This document shows, one piece after another, positions 4,500 to 12,953 of a DNA stretch of 17,101 bases. Position numbers and translations under genes: made by a program. The stretch covers positions 1-17,101 of the forward strand of contig JBEIDK010000060.1 in the NCBI GenBank assembly GCA_040383485.1, written 5' to 3'. Position 1 is the first letter of the stretch. Every line of letters begins with the position of its first letter. The stretch is from JBEIDK01 sp040383485 (lineage in GTDB: Bacteria > Bacteroidota > Bacteroidia > UBA4408). The notes beneath the pieces were generated by a model, which had not been told where the DNA came from, ran no database searches, and worked only from the letters and a program-made list of their open reading frames with translations.

Positions 4500-7411
4500 A
4501 TATCATTTGGGAAAGTTATTTCTACTCTTGTTCCTGACTTTTGATTTTCTTCAAGGTCAAAAATAACAAAAGAATATTCTTTGTCGTTTATTTTTTTTAA
4601 TAATTCAATTCTTTCAGTTGTGTTTTTTGTCGCCATTGAGAGGTTGTTGCTGTTACCTGTTCCTTTCATACTATAAGATTTTTTTCTTCCAATTCCATCG
4701 TCTTCCACTATACAAATAATGTTTGAATTAGAATTGGTAAAACTAATTTTAAGAATACCTTTTCCTTCTTTTGGAGCTAGACCATGTAGGATTGCATTTT
4801 CTACAAAAGGTTGGATAAGCATGGTTGGTAATTCAATAAAATCAATATCTAAGTCTTTTTCAATTTCAAATATTAAGCTAAACTTACCTTCAAATCTAAC
4901 TTGTTCAAGCTCTACATATAGTTTTAATAATTCAATTTCTTCTGCTAAAGTAATTAGTTGTTTCTCGGAATGTGAAAGTATTAATCGTATTAATTTTGAA
5001 AATTTATTTAAATATTTTGAAGCCTTTTCGGAGTTGTTACTGATTACAAAATGCTGTATTGAATTTAAGGAATTAAAAATAAAATGAGGGTTCATTTGAG
5101 AACGCAGCGCCTTAAGCTCATTCTCCGCAATTGCCATTTCTTGTTCAATTTTTTTGCGTTCGGTTTCTCTTATATTATTTGCTCTATTTCTTAAAAATAA
5201 ATAAACGAATACAATAATTAAAGCAATTGCAACTAGTCTAAAAATTAAAGTTTTGTACCATGGTGGAGATATACTAAATGTATAAATGGCAGCATTGTTA
5301 TTCCATACTCCTTCATTATTACAGCTTTTAACTTTAAATGTATAATTTCCTGGAGGTAAGTTAGGGTAATTTGCAATGTTTATATGTGAAGCTGGGCGCC
5401 ATGTTTTATCATATCCTTCAAGCTTTATGGTATACAAAACTTTCTCTGGATTTGTGAAACAAATGCCAGTAAAATAAAATGTGATGTTATTTTGTTCATA
5501 ATCAAGTTTCGACGCAATTTCAAGATTTGAAATTTCGTAGTTAATTTTAATTCCAGTAATTGCAGTTTTTGAAGGTCTAGTGTTTTCTTTGAATTCTTTT
5601 ATATTAAATCTATACAATCCATTTACTGTTCCAAACCAAAGTGTAGAGTCACCTTCTAAAAGTACAGCTCCTGTATTGCATTCTACACCACTAAATCCAT
5701 CATTCTTGCCTATTTGATAGATAGATTTTTCTCCAGTTTTATTGTATTTTTCTAAGCTAAATCTATTTAAACTTTGATTTGTACCTATCCATAAGTACTT
5801 TCCTTTGCCATCAATCTTTAATTGATAAACCAAATCTGAACTTAAACCGTTTTCAGAATCTAGATTAATAAGTTTTTTGTTTTTATATATAAATAAACCA
5901 TCAAATGTGCCGATGAATAAATTTCCAAAATCGTCTTCTTCAATGGCCATCACCGACTCGCTTTTAATACCAATTTCTTTTCCAAAATTTGTAAGTTTTT
6001 TGCCATCGTATTTAAACAAGCCACCCTGATAAGCGCCAAAAAGCATATCATTATTTTTTGTTTTATATATAGCAGAAACGTCACAATCTAATTGTTCGGG
6101 AAATTTTAGGGTTGTAAACTTGTCATTTTCAAATCTTGAAACCCCGCCTTTGTTTCCTATCCAAATAACACCATTGTTGTCACAAAAGGTAGTAATGCAA
6201 AAATTATTTAATAGTCCATTAGCTTGAGTGAATGATTTAAATATTTGACCATTATAAACAGATATTCCTTCATTAGTACCACACCAAATATTTCCATTTT
6301 TATCTGTACAAGCGCTCCAAACATAATCATCTATTAATCCATCTTTGATACTATAATTTTTAAACCCAACTCCATCTTTGTTTTCTATATATATCCCATT
6401 GCCACCGCTTGCAACAAAGAGTTTATTTTGTTTTGTTCGTAGTACTTGAAAAATAAAGTTACTCGTTATTCCATCTTCTTTTGAATATGAAATAAAATCA
6501 TCTGAACGATATCTGTATAAGCCTGCATAGCTTCCTATCCATAAATTTTTTTCATCATCACTCCATAGACAGCTTATTAGATTAGAGTTATAATAGTCAG
6601 AGATTTTATAATTGCTAAAAACATTTTTTTCAAGTTTTATTAACCCATCATCAGAGGCTATATAAACTATATTATCAATACATTGAATGCTGTTTAACTT
6701 TTTAGAATTCACATGCTCATCCTTAAACTCAATCAAGTTTTTAGTGGTTGGATTAAGTTTATATAAGCCACTTAGTGTAGTAATAATAAAATTGTTTTCA
6801 AATTCTGTAATTGCAGATATTTCAGGGCAGCTGCCGATGAAGTTAACTTTATTATTTGACTTATTTATGGAGAAGACACCTAAGTCGGAACCTAATAAAA
6901 TTTGATTATCCTTTGTTTCAAGCATGGTATTTATCTTGAAATCTAGATTTTCTATTTTATAAAATTTATTTTCAATAAAATAATACAAACCTTTCTTTGT
7001 GGCAATCCAAATTTTTTCATTGTTACAAATTATTTTATTTATTGTTTCATTTTCTAATCCAATTTTTATACTATTTTCTTTATTATAGTTTGTAAACTTA
7101 TTACCGTCGTAACAACTAATTCCTTTAATGGTACCAATCCATATTCGCCCTTTATTATCTTCACTTATTGTGGTTACACTATAATTAATTAAACCATTTT
7201 TAGGGCTGAAATTTTGAAAGATATTTCCATCGAATTTACTTAAACCACCATAACCTCCAATCCATAGATAGCCTTTACTATCCTGAAAAATTGTATTGGT
7301 TTGTATAAATGGCAAACCATTTTCAACACTATAGTTTCTAAAATATGAATGATAAGATTTTGAGTAGGAACTAAGTAATAGAAGAAAGATTAGGGTAATT
7401 CTCTGTTTCAA
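4496..7411 (-). CDS. Two-component-regulator propeller sensor histidine kinase (LytS-type His_kinase core)
   Basis: An inner-membrane sensor with a very large periplasmic part. A short signal/anchor (residues 4-17) is followed by roughly a dozen Reg_prop repeats (about 25-610), each with a variant of DxxGxxWIGTxxGLxxxD, predicted to fold as one or two beta-propellers. Next come a Y_Y_Y domain (about 635-715), one membrane helix (722-741), a coiled coil (745-770) and a His_kinase core with phospho-acceptor H776 in MNPHFIFNSLN. An ATPase domain carries the N-box ENAILHG (871-877) and DDGIG (904-908). There is no receiver or AraC domain: output goes to the overlapping LytTR gene. The start codon is TTG (7411-7409). 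No in-frame ATG lies between the upstream stop and residue 162, and the TTG gives a good signal peptide. In Bacteroidetes the related hybrid sensors read glycan fragments; no glycan-use genes are near, so the ligand is unknown. Confidence 0.94.
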   Translation of the reverse strand: MKQRITLIFLLLLSSYSKSYHSYFRNYSVENGLPFIQTNTIFQDSKGYLWIGGYGGLSKFDGNIFQNFSPKNGLINYSVTTISEDNKGRIWIGTIKGISCYDGNKFTNYNKENSIKIGLENETINKIICNNEKIWIATKKGLYYFIENKFYKIENLDFKINTMLETKDNQILLGSDLGVFSINKSNNKVNFIGSCPEISAITEFENNFIITTLSGLYKLNPTTKNLIEFKDEHVNSKKLNSIQCIDNIVYIASDDGLIKLEKNVFSNYKISDYYNSNLISCLWSDDEKNLWIGSYAGLYRYRSDDFISYSKEDGITSNFIFQVLRTKQNKLFVASGGNGIYIENKDGVGFKNYSIKDGLIDDYVWSACTDKNGNIWCGTNEGISVYNGQIFKSFTQANGLLNNFCITTFCDNNGVIWIGNKGGVSRFENDKFTTLKFPEQLDCDVSAIYKTKNNDMLFGAYQGGLFKYDGKKLTNFGKEIGIKSESVMAIEEDDFGNLFIGTFDGLFIYKNKKLINLDSENGLSSDLVYQLKIDGKGKYLWIGTNQSLNRFSLEKYNKTGEKSIYQIGKNDGFSGVECNTGAVLLEGDSTLWFGTVNGLYRFNIKEFKENTRPSKTAITGIKINYEISNLEIASKLDYEQNNITFYFTGICFTNPEKVLYTIKLEGYDKTWRPASHINIANYPNLPPGNYTFKVKSCNNEGVWNNNAAIYTFSISPPWYKTLIFRLVAIALIIVFVYLFLRNRANNIRETERKKIEQEMAIAENELKALRSQMNPHFIFNSLNSIQHFVISNNSEKASKYLNKFSKLIRLILSHSEKQLITLAEEIELLKLYVELEQVRFEGKFSLIFEIEKDLDIDFIELPTMLIQPFVENAILHGLAPKEGKGILKISFTNSNSNIICIVEDDGIGRKKSYSMKGTGNSNNLSMATKNTTERIELLKKINDKEYSFVIFDLEENQKSGTRVEITFPNDI

Positions 7412-7472
7412 ATTAGTTTTATTTAAATTAATTTAATTTAATTAATGAAGTTAAATATATGAATTCTATTTT

Positions 7473-8954
7473 CTATTGGCTTTGTCTTGGTTTAAAATCA
7501 ATGAATGAAGTTAATATAAAAAATATAAAAGGAAGCGCTGGAACTTTATATCTAACTAACGCACCTAAAACAGGCGTTGTTATACCTGTAATTATTAATA
7601 AACATATAGAATAAATAAAACAAAACCATATGAATTGCTTTTGATTTTCTTTAATTCCTTTATACTTTATAATAAGCCAAATGATTAAAAAGAATAATAA
7701 CAAATTTTCTATCACAGGCATTATGTACATAACGTTTTTTATTCCCCAAGGCATTGGCAAAAACAAGGAGTTAAAAAGAGCAATCGGCAATGCTTTAATA
7801 ATGCTAATAAAACTATTGTTTAGGGTAGGTAAATAAATACTGCTATTAACAGGCTTAATATGTTCAAGTAAATGTAATTTAGAATTTGTTTTCAATTCTA
7901 AATTATCGCTCATTTCTAAATTTTTGTAATAGGATGCAAGACATCCTTTTTTTGCTAAATAAATAGAATCAGTTGATTGTAATAAATTTTTGCCTTCTTT
8001 TTCTTCAATATATATGGTATCAATTCTATTGCTTTGAATTATTTCAAAGTAATAGCCTCCTCTAGCAACGTTAACAAACTCTTTTTGTTTGAATATTAGT
8101 TTTTCTTTGAAAATTTTTGTCAACGGATTTTCAGAATAAAGAAAGACTCCACCTAGTAGAAAAATCAATAAAGCGCTTCTCCAATTTTTCAAAAATTGTA
8201 ATTTATTTAGTAGTAAAAAAATGATTGCCGGCAACAAAGCGAATGCCACATAGAATTTAGTGAGTAAAATTCCGAACATTGCAAAACATAGTATTAGAAA
8301 GTTGATAATCTTTTTTGATTCATTAGTAATTAATAATTGATGAATTGCCTTTATAGCTAATCCTAAAAAGAAAAGTAACAAACCCTCTTTAAGAACTCCT
8401 GAACACCAGAATAAAACTGAAGGAATAAGAAAGCATAAAACGGAATTGATAAATTTTCTTTCATGGTTTTCTGCACAAAAAACATTATAGATATATACAG
8501 CTCCTATAAAGGAAAATAAGTTAAGTACTAAAGAATGAAAATAATAGTATGAACCAGAAATAGGTAATAGCAATAAATTAAATCTTATTACCGTTCTGGC
8601 ATCATTCACAAAAAAATTACCTTCCGATTTTAAATCCCAATGATTTATTTTACTTATATACTTAATTATTTGAGGGGTATTACAATCAATATTAAATAGA
8701 ATCTTAAAGTAATCTTTTACGTTACCATCTAATGCCTTATAAATTTCAGTAGCATCATCAAAATATTTATTTACATCGCCAGTAGCTTTATCTTTATAAT
8801 AGTTGGTGTAAATATAGTAAAGAACAACTCCTGCAATTACCTTTAGACTAAAAAAAAATGGCATTGCAAATTTATGTATGCTATTAGTTTTAAAAAAGGA
8901 AGTTTTATAAATAGTATATATTATTACTAAATATAAAATTGTAGTTAATAGCAT
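7473..8954 (-). CDS. Polytopic inner-membrane protein of unknown function
   Basis: I do not recognise a named family with certainty. About eleven or twelve hydrophobic helices are visible (near residues 2-16, 31-50, 134-158, 168-185, 189-208, 216-250, 259-274, 382-400, 410-429, 440-458 and 470-486). Two hydrophilic segments interrupt them: about 52-125 (with GDVNKYFDDA) and a long one at about 275-380. The motif FWCSGVLKEGLLLFFLGL (182-199) and the overall plan recall glycan-polymerase or EpsG-like membrane proteins and lipid-linked-sugar glycosyltransferases. That resemblance is inference only. The gene follows the LytM-like gene by 19 bases and precedes the kinase by 61, so it is very likely co-transcribed with the former. 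A role in making or sensing an envelope polymer would suit both neighbours. Confidence 0.8.
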   Translation of the reverse strand: MLLTTILYLVIIYTIYKTSFFKTNSIHKFAMPFFFSLKVIAGVVLYYIYTNYYKDKATGDVNKYFDDATEIYKALDGNVKDYFKILFNIDCNTPQIIKYISKINHWDLKSEGNFFVNDARTVIRFNLLLLPISGSYYYFHSLVLNLFSFIGAVYIYNVFCAENHERKFINSVLCFLIPSVLFWCSGVLKEGLLLFFLGLAIKAIHQLLITNESKKIINFLILCFAMFGILLTKFYVAFALLPAIIFLLLNKLQFLKNWRSALLIFLLGGVFLYSENPLTKIFKEKLIFKQKEFVNVARGGYYFEIIQSNRIDTIYIEEKEGKNLLQSTDSIYLAKKGCLASYYKNLEMSDNLELKTNSKLHLLEHIKPVNSSIYLPTLNNSFISIIKALPIALFNSLFLPMPWGIKNVMYIMPVIENLLLFFLIIWLIIKYKGIKENQKQFIWFCFIYSICLLIITGITTPVLGALVRYKVPALPFIFFILTSFIDFKPRQSQ

Positions 8955-8973
8955 CAGAAAAGCATTTTATTAA

Positions 8974-9729
8974 TTAAAATCTAATGTATTCTTGAGGGTC
9001 TAGAGATGAACCTTTGTACCAAAGCTCAAAGTGCAAGTGAGGCAATTTTAAATTCTCACTGCTATTGCCAATAATTGCAATAGGGTCGCCAGCTTTTACT
9101 TTGTCTCCAGTTACTTTTAGCAGGGCCGAATTGTTTGTATAAACCGAAACTAAATTCTCTTCATGCTGAATATGTATTATGTAACCTAAATCATGACTCC
9201 AACCTGAAAATATTACAGTACCATTCAAGGTAGATTTTATGGGTTGATTTGCCTGAGATACAATATCAATACCATAATAATTTAATGACGTTTTGAGTTT
9301 TGTGTTTTTTATTGAGCCAAGTAGTGGAGGAAAAAATAATAGTCCAGAAATTCCAGAAAGTGAAGACTCTTGCTGAGTAATGTTATGTTTATTTCTGTTG
9401 GTTACATCTTTTCTAAAATCTAACTCTGATTCTGAAGCTTCTAGTTTAGAGGAATCTAATTGAGTAGATTTATCTTTATCTAGATTCTTTAAATCTTCTT
9501 TGGTAACTTTTTCATTAATTATATTTTGTATATTTTTTAAGTATAAATCTTTTTCAGCTGATGCTGTTAAAAGTGAATCAGATAAAAGACTAATCTTAGT
9601 TATACTCTTTCTTAAATTTACATCTGCATAACCTGGAATATACTCTCTTAATGATGTAAATGCAATAACGTAGGTCAATAAAAAAATCATGAATAATGAT
9701 AGGGAACCAATAAAAACGATTAGATTCAT
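8974..9729 (-). CDS. Membrane-anchored LytM (M23)-domain protein, probably catalytically inactive
   Basis: A single N-terminal helix (4-24) anchors the protein with its bulk in the periplasm. The juxtamembrane LREYIPGYAD (27-36) is, as I recall, common in Bacteroidota M23 proteins. A charged, partly coiled-coil linker (40-120) leads to a LytM domain (about 130-250). LytM peptidases cleave peptidoglycan cross-bridges using the Zn ligands H..D and the second H of HLH, plus a catalytic His in Y-x-H. Here D155 and HLH (231-233) remain. The first ligand is Y151 in YYGID, and the catalytic His position is N199 in YTNNS. If this hand alignment is right, the domain cannot bind zinc normally and would act like the non-catalytic LytM activators EnvC and NlpD. 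It is the first gene of the leftward cluster. Confidence 0.85.
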   Translation of the reverse strand: MNLIVFIGSLSLFMIFLLTYVIAFTSLREYIPGYADVNLRKSITKISLLSDSLLTASAEKDLYLKNIQNIINEKVTKEDLKNLDKDKSTQLDSSKLEASESELDFRKDVTNRNKHNITQQESSLSGISGLLFFPPLLGSIKNTKLKTSLNYYGIDIVSQANQPIKSTLNGTVIFSGWSHDLGYIIHIQHEENLVSVYTNNSALLKVTGDKVKAGDPIAIIGNSSENLKLPHLHFELWYKGSSLDPQEYIRF

Positions 9730-9780
9730 TAAGGATAATGTAAATGATGATTGCTCCTTAAAAGTCTCATCATTTATAAT

Positions 9781-9837
9781 AACAACCCTGTAGCGAAATT
9801 TTAGCTTGTCTAATATTTTTTTTTTTTTTCGGTTGTT
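9781..9837. repeat. T14 homopolymer inside an inverted repeat (intergenic)
   Basis: Bases 9816-9829 are 14 consecutive T residues (A14 on the leftward, transcribed side). AACAACC (9781-9787) and GGTTGTT (9831-9837) are perfect complements bracketing the region. It lies between the DUF4290 stop and the LytM-like gene, with the A-run about 90-100 bases upstream of that gene's ATG. It could be a promoter-upstream A-tract, part of a terminator for DUF4290, or a slippage-prone tract. No clear -33/-7 pair was found for the LytM-like gene. Confidence 0.6.
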
Positions 9838-9895
9838 CCACTTCCAATATCTAAAATACTAATTAAAATACTTGTATAAGTGAATAAAGAAATAT

Positions 9896-10546
9896 CTAAT
9901 ATCTCTTCTTCTTTCCATTATTTGATTTGTGTTTTTTGAAATTTGGATTTTCAGTTTTCTTTAGTCGGAAGTCGATAAAATTTAATTTTTTATTGGGGTC
10001 CATTTTTAATTCACCATTACTCATCGAAGACAACTGTTCAAAAATTACATCATCAGTTACAGAGTCCCTATTCCAAGCCAAATATGAGCGTTTCATCATG
10101 TTTGCAATGATTTCAATGAAGATATTTTTTTCTTCACCTTCTTTCATTGCTCTGGCTTTGACAATTAAATTGTCAATAGTCTTTCCATAATGTCTGTATT
10201 TAATATTATAACTTGGGTAATTTACTTTTTCAGGCTTTGTTTCTAAAATATTAGAGTCGGGAATAGGATAGGGACTATCCACATCTAATTTAAAATCAGA
10301 AATGATAAATAGATTGTCCCAAAGCTTGTGTTTAAAATCAATCACATCTCTTAATTGAGGATTTAAATGACCCATAATATCAATTATTGCTAGGGCCATT
10401 TTATTTCGTGTATCTCTGTTTGGTTCAGCAATTGCCTTTTCAATCATTCTTTGTATATTTCTTCCAAATTCAGGCTGTGCGATAGGCTTTAGTTGAGAAT
10501 TGTAAGCCAATGGTTCGTATTCTTCGTATCTTTTTTCTATTGTCAT
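9896..10546 (-). CDS. DUF4290 family protein
   Basis: A soluble cytoplasmic protein of a family that is conserved and largely restricted to Bacteroidota, with no assigned reaction. Family features are visible: FGRNIQRMIEKA (27-38), an NKMALAIIDIMGHLNPQLRD stretch (48-67), DFKHKLWDNLF (70-80), SPYPIPDS (91-98), YRHYGKTI (117-124) and MKRSYLAWNRDSV (151-163). The C-terminus is a basic tail (KKHKSNNGKKKRY), which may contact nucleic acid or phospholipid. At 216 residues it is full length. It is transcribed away from rlmN from its own promoter (10566-10595). In other Bacteroidota this family often sits near murA as I recall, but no murA is in this window. The family call is firm; the function is unknown. 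Confidence 0.88.
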   Translation of the reverse strand: MTIEKRYEEYEPLAYNSQLKPIAQPEFGRNIQRMIEKAIAEPNRDTRNKMALAIIDIMGHLNPQLRDVIDFKHKLWDNLFIISDFKLDVDSPYPIPDSNILETKPEKVNYPSYNIKYRHYGKTIDNLIVKARAMKEGEEKNIFIEIIANMMKRSYLAWNRDSVTDDVIFEQLSSMSNGELKMDPNKKLNFIDFRLKKTENPNFKKHKSNNGKKKRY

Positions 10547-10565
10547 TTATTTAATTGTAGAAGCA

Positions 10566-10595
10566 CGAAAGTATAAAATTAAATAGAGTATACAA
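10566..10595 (-). promoter_or_regulatory. Promoter of the DUF4290 gene
   Basis: On the leftward strand TTG (10595-10593) is followed after exactly 19 bases by TACTTTCG (10573-10566), one mismatch from TAnnTTTG. The -7 ends 19 bases before the ATG at 10546, giving a conventional short leader, unlike the divergent rlmN. Confidence 0.5.
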
Positions 10596-10604
10596 TCATT
10601 TTTA

Positions 10605-10612
10605 TACTTTTG
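10605..10612 (+). promoter_or_regulatory. -7 element of rlmN, four bases from the ATG
   Basis: TACTTTTG is a full TAnnTTTG match. Only CCTA separates it from the ATG at 10617, so the message is probably leaderless. No TTG stands 19-21 bases upstream, so the -33 is degenerate. The element shares a 70-base divergent region with the DUF4290 promoter. Confidence 0.5.
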
Positions 10613-10616
10613 CCTA

Positions 10617-11669
10617 ATGCATAAACCAATAGACATTAGGAGTCTCACACTCCAAGAACTTGAAGTTTTTTTTATTAAGAACAATGAAAAAAAATTTCGA
10701 GCAAAGCAAGTATATGAATGGTTATGGAATAAGAGCGCTCGTAATTTTGAGAGCATGACAAACATTTCACTAGGTTTAAGAACTCTTCTTGAAACTAATT
10801 TTACATTTAAAACCACTAGAATAGCAGACAGTCAAATTAGTAAGGATAGAACTATTAAAAATGCCTTTAAGTGTTTTGATGGCAACATTGTAGAAGGTGT
10901 TTTGATTCCTACAAATTCAAGAATGACAGCTTGTATTTCTTCTCAAGTTGGTTGCAGCTTAACTTGTAAATTTTGTGCAACCGGAAAATTAGACAGATTA
11001 AGAAATTTGGAGGATTTTGAAATCTATGATCAACTTGTTTTATTAAGAAATCAAGCACAAGACGAATATAATATTCCTTTATCAAATATAGTTTATATGG
11101 GAATGGGTGAACCTCTTTTAAATTATAGAAATGTGCTTTCTTCAATTGATAAAATAACATCTCCTCTTGGCTTAGGAATGTCACCTCAAAGAATAACCTT
11201 GTCAACAGCAGGTATTGCCAAAATGATTGTAAAACTAGGCGATGATAAAGTGAAGTTTAATCTTGCACTGTCACTTCATGCTGCCAACGATTTAAAGAGA
11301 GATAGAATAATGCCAATAAATGAGCACAATAACCTAAATGTGTTGGCTGATGCAATGAATTATTTTTATGATATGACAGGCACAAGAGTTACATACGAAT
11401 ATATTGTGTTCAAAGATTTTAATGATAGTATTGAAGATGCCAAAGAATTAGCAAACTTTTGCGAAAGAAGTCCAGCTAAGGTTAATATTATTGAATATAA
11501 TCCTATTGAAGGAGGTGAGTTTAAGCAAACAACACCTGAAAGATTACAAGCTTTTGTTAACTATTTAGAAAGCAAATATATTATTGTTAATGTTAGAAGA
11601 AGTAGAGGCAAAGATATTGATGCTGCTTGCGGACAACTTGCTAATAAAAACAATGCATTTAGCCAATAA
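10617..11669 (+). CDS. rlmN: Dual-specificity rRNA/tRNA adenine-C2 methyltransferase RlmN
   Basis: A radical-SAM enzyme that methylates C2 of A2503 in 23S rRNA and of A37 in some tRNAs, supporting translational fidelity. After an N-terminal helical RNA-binding region (1-90), the radical-SAM barrel carries C113-x3-C117-x2-C120 (CSLTCKFC) for the 4Fe-4S cluster and GMGEP (162-166) for SAM binding. The two further cysteines of the ping-pong mechanism are in place: C338 (AACGQ), which is the methyl-carrying Cys, and C106, seven residues before the cluster motif as in E. coli. NLALSLHAAND (215-225) and the RRSRGKDIDAACGQL ending are typical. At 350 residues it is intact. The start is fixed by the conserved DIRSLTLQEL N-terminus directly behind the -7 element. 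It likely shares a transcript with the permease 33 bases downstream. Confidence 0.97.
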   Translation: MHKPIDIRSLTLQELEVFFIKNNEKKFRAKQVYEWLWNKSARNFESMTNISLGLRTLLETNFTFKTTRIADSQISKDRTIKNAFKCFDGNIVEGVLIPTNSRMTACISSQVGCSLTCKFCATGKLDRLRNLEDFEIYDQLVLLRNQAQDEYNIPLSNIVYMGMGEPLLNYRNVLSSIDKITSPLGLGMSPQRITLSTAGIAKMIVKLGDDKVKFNLALSLHAANDLKRDRIMPINEHNNLNVLADAMNYFYDMTGTRVTYEYIVFKDFNDSIEDAKELANFCERSPAKVNIIEYNPIEGGEFKQTTPERLQAFVNYLESKYIIVNVRRSRGKDIDAACGQLANKNNAFSQ

Positions 11670-11702
11670 ATTTAATTTGTTAAGCTCCCAAAAATATTCA
11701 AA

Positions 11703-12953
11703 ATGTTTGACTACGATAATTGGCAAGAAATATTTAGTACACTTAAAAAAAACAAGCTTCGTTCAATTTTAACTGCATTTGGAATTTTTTGGGGAATACT
11801 TATGTTGATAGTTATGCTTGGTTGTGGAAATGGTCTTCAAAATGGGGCATCTTCCGATTTCTCTGGTTTTGCAACAAATAGCTTTTATCTTTGGACACAA
11901 AGTACTTCTAAACCATATAAAGGTTTCAAAAGAAATAGAACTTTCGATTTTAATAATTCTGACATTCAAGCAATCAAAGATAATATTAAAGAAGTTGAAA
12001 TAGTTTCACCTAGAAATCAACTAGGAGATTATGGCAGCTCAGCAAACGTTATTAGAGGTAATAAATCTGGAAGTTTTAGCGTTATGGGCGATTACCCTGA
12101 GTTTACAGCTATTCAACCAATAAAAAATTTAAAAGGAAGATTTATTAATCATCTAGATTTAATTGATAAAAGAAAGATAGCAATTATTGGTAATCGTTCT
12201 AAAGATGTATTATTTGGTAAAGAAGAGGATCCTATCAATAAGTATATAAAAATAAATGGTATCTACTTCCTTGTTGTTGGCCATTTTAAATCTGAAAAAA
12301 CTAATGATGGTGGTGAGCTTGCTGAAAGCATATTCATTCCTTTTACAACTTTTCAAAATGCTTTTAACTCTTCAAATAAAGTAGGTTGGTTTTCAATCAC
12401 TTCGAAAGAAAAAATTCCAGCTTCAATTGCTCAAGAAAAAGTTTTAGAATTTCTGAAACAACGGCACCAAATAGCTCCTGATGATAAACAGGCCATTGGA
12501 AGCTGGAACCCCCAAGAAGAGCTTCTTAAAATGCAAGGCTTATTTTTAGGGATTAGAATTTTAATATGGATTGTTGGAATTGGAACCCTGCTGGCTGGTA
12601 TAATTGGTGTTAGCAATATAATGTTAATTGTAATAAAGGAGCGTACTCGTGAAATTGGAATAAAGCGTGCCATTGGTGCAAATCCTAATATAATTATAAT
12701 TCAAATCCTTACCGAGTCAATTTTTTTAACTGTTATAGCGGGGTATTTAGGATTGTTGTCAGGTCTATTACTGCTAGAGTTTATATCCAATAACTTAAAA
12801 GATGAAAATGCAATGTTCCGTAACCCAGAAGTTAATTTAAATATAACATTAATAGCATTATTAATTCTCGTTATTGGGGGATTATTGGCAGGATTAATAC
12901 CCGCAAGAAGAGCTGTTAAAATAACTCCTGTCAATGCTTTACGAAATAGTTGA
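11703..12953 (+). CDS. MacB/FtsX-type ABC transporter permease
   Basis: An inner-membrane permease of the MacB/LolE/FtsX superfamily. These use ATP hydrolysis by a partner to move or pull on periplasmic substrates (lipoproteins, peptides, drugs) rather than carry them across the membrane. Helix 1 (22-41) is followed by a periplasmic MacB core domain (about 43-280), then a three-helix FtsX domain (helices about 281-307, 336-360 and 379-399). Between its first two helices is the ATPase-coupling segment KERTREIGIKRAIGA (312-326). The C-terminus IPARRAVKITPVNALR (399-414) is classic. The 416-residue length matches single-permease subunits. No ATPase or membrane-fusion gene lies in the window, so it must pair with a subunit encoded elsewhere. 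The 33-base gap suggests cotranscription with rlmN. The substrate is unknown. Confidence 0.93.
   Translation: MFDYDNWQEIFSTLKKNKLRSILTAFGIFWGILMLIVMLGCGNGLQNGASSDFSGFATNSFYLWTQSTSKPYKGFKRNRTFDFNNSDIQAIKDNIKEVEIVSPRNQLGDYGSSANVIRGNKSGSFSVMGDYPEFTAIQPIKNLKGRFINHLDLIDKRKIAIIGNRSKDVLFGKEEDPINKYIKINGIYFLVVGHFKSEKTNDGGELAESIFIPFTTFQNAFNSSNKVGWFSITSKEKIPASIAQEKVLEFLKQRHQIAPDDKQAIGSWNPQEELLKMQGLFLGIRILIWIVGIGTLLAGIIGVSNIMLIVIKERTREIGIKRAIGANPNIIIIQILTESIFLTVIAGYLGLLSGLLLLEFISNNLKDENAMFRNPEVNLNITLIALLILVIGGLLAGLIPARRAVKITPVNALRNS

Noticed and set aside
4719..5087. 122-codon open frame on the plus strand inside the kinase gene
   Set aside because: It lies antisense to the conserved His_kinase/ATPase core; its length reflects that gene's codon pattern.
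10547..10816. 89-codon leftward frame overlapping the start of rlmN
   Set aside because: It covers the rlmN promoter and N-terminus in antisense and has no recognisable domain; rlmN and DUF4290 explain the region.
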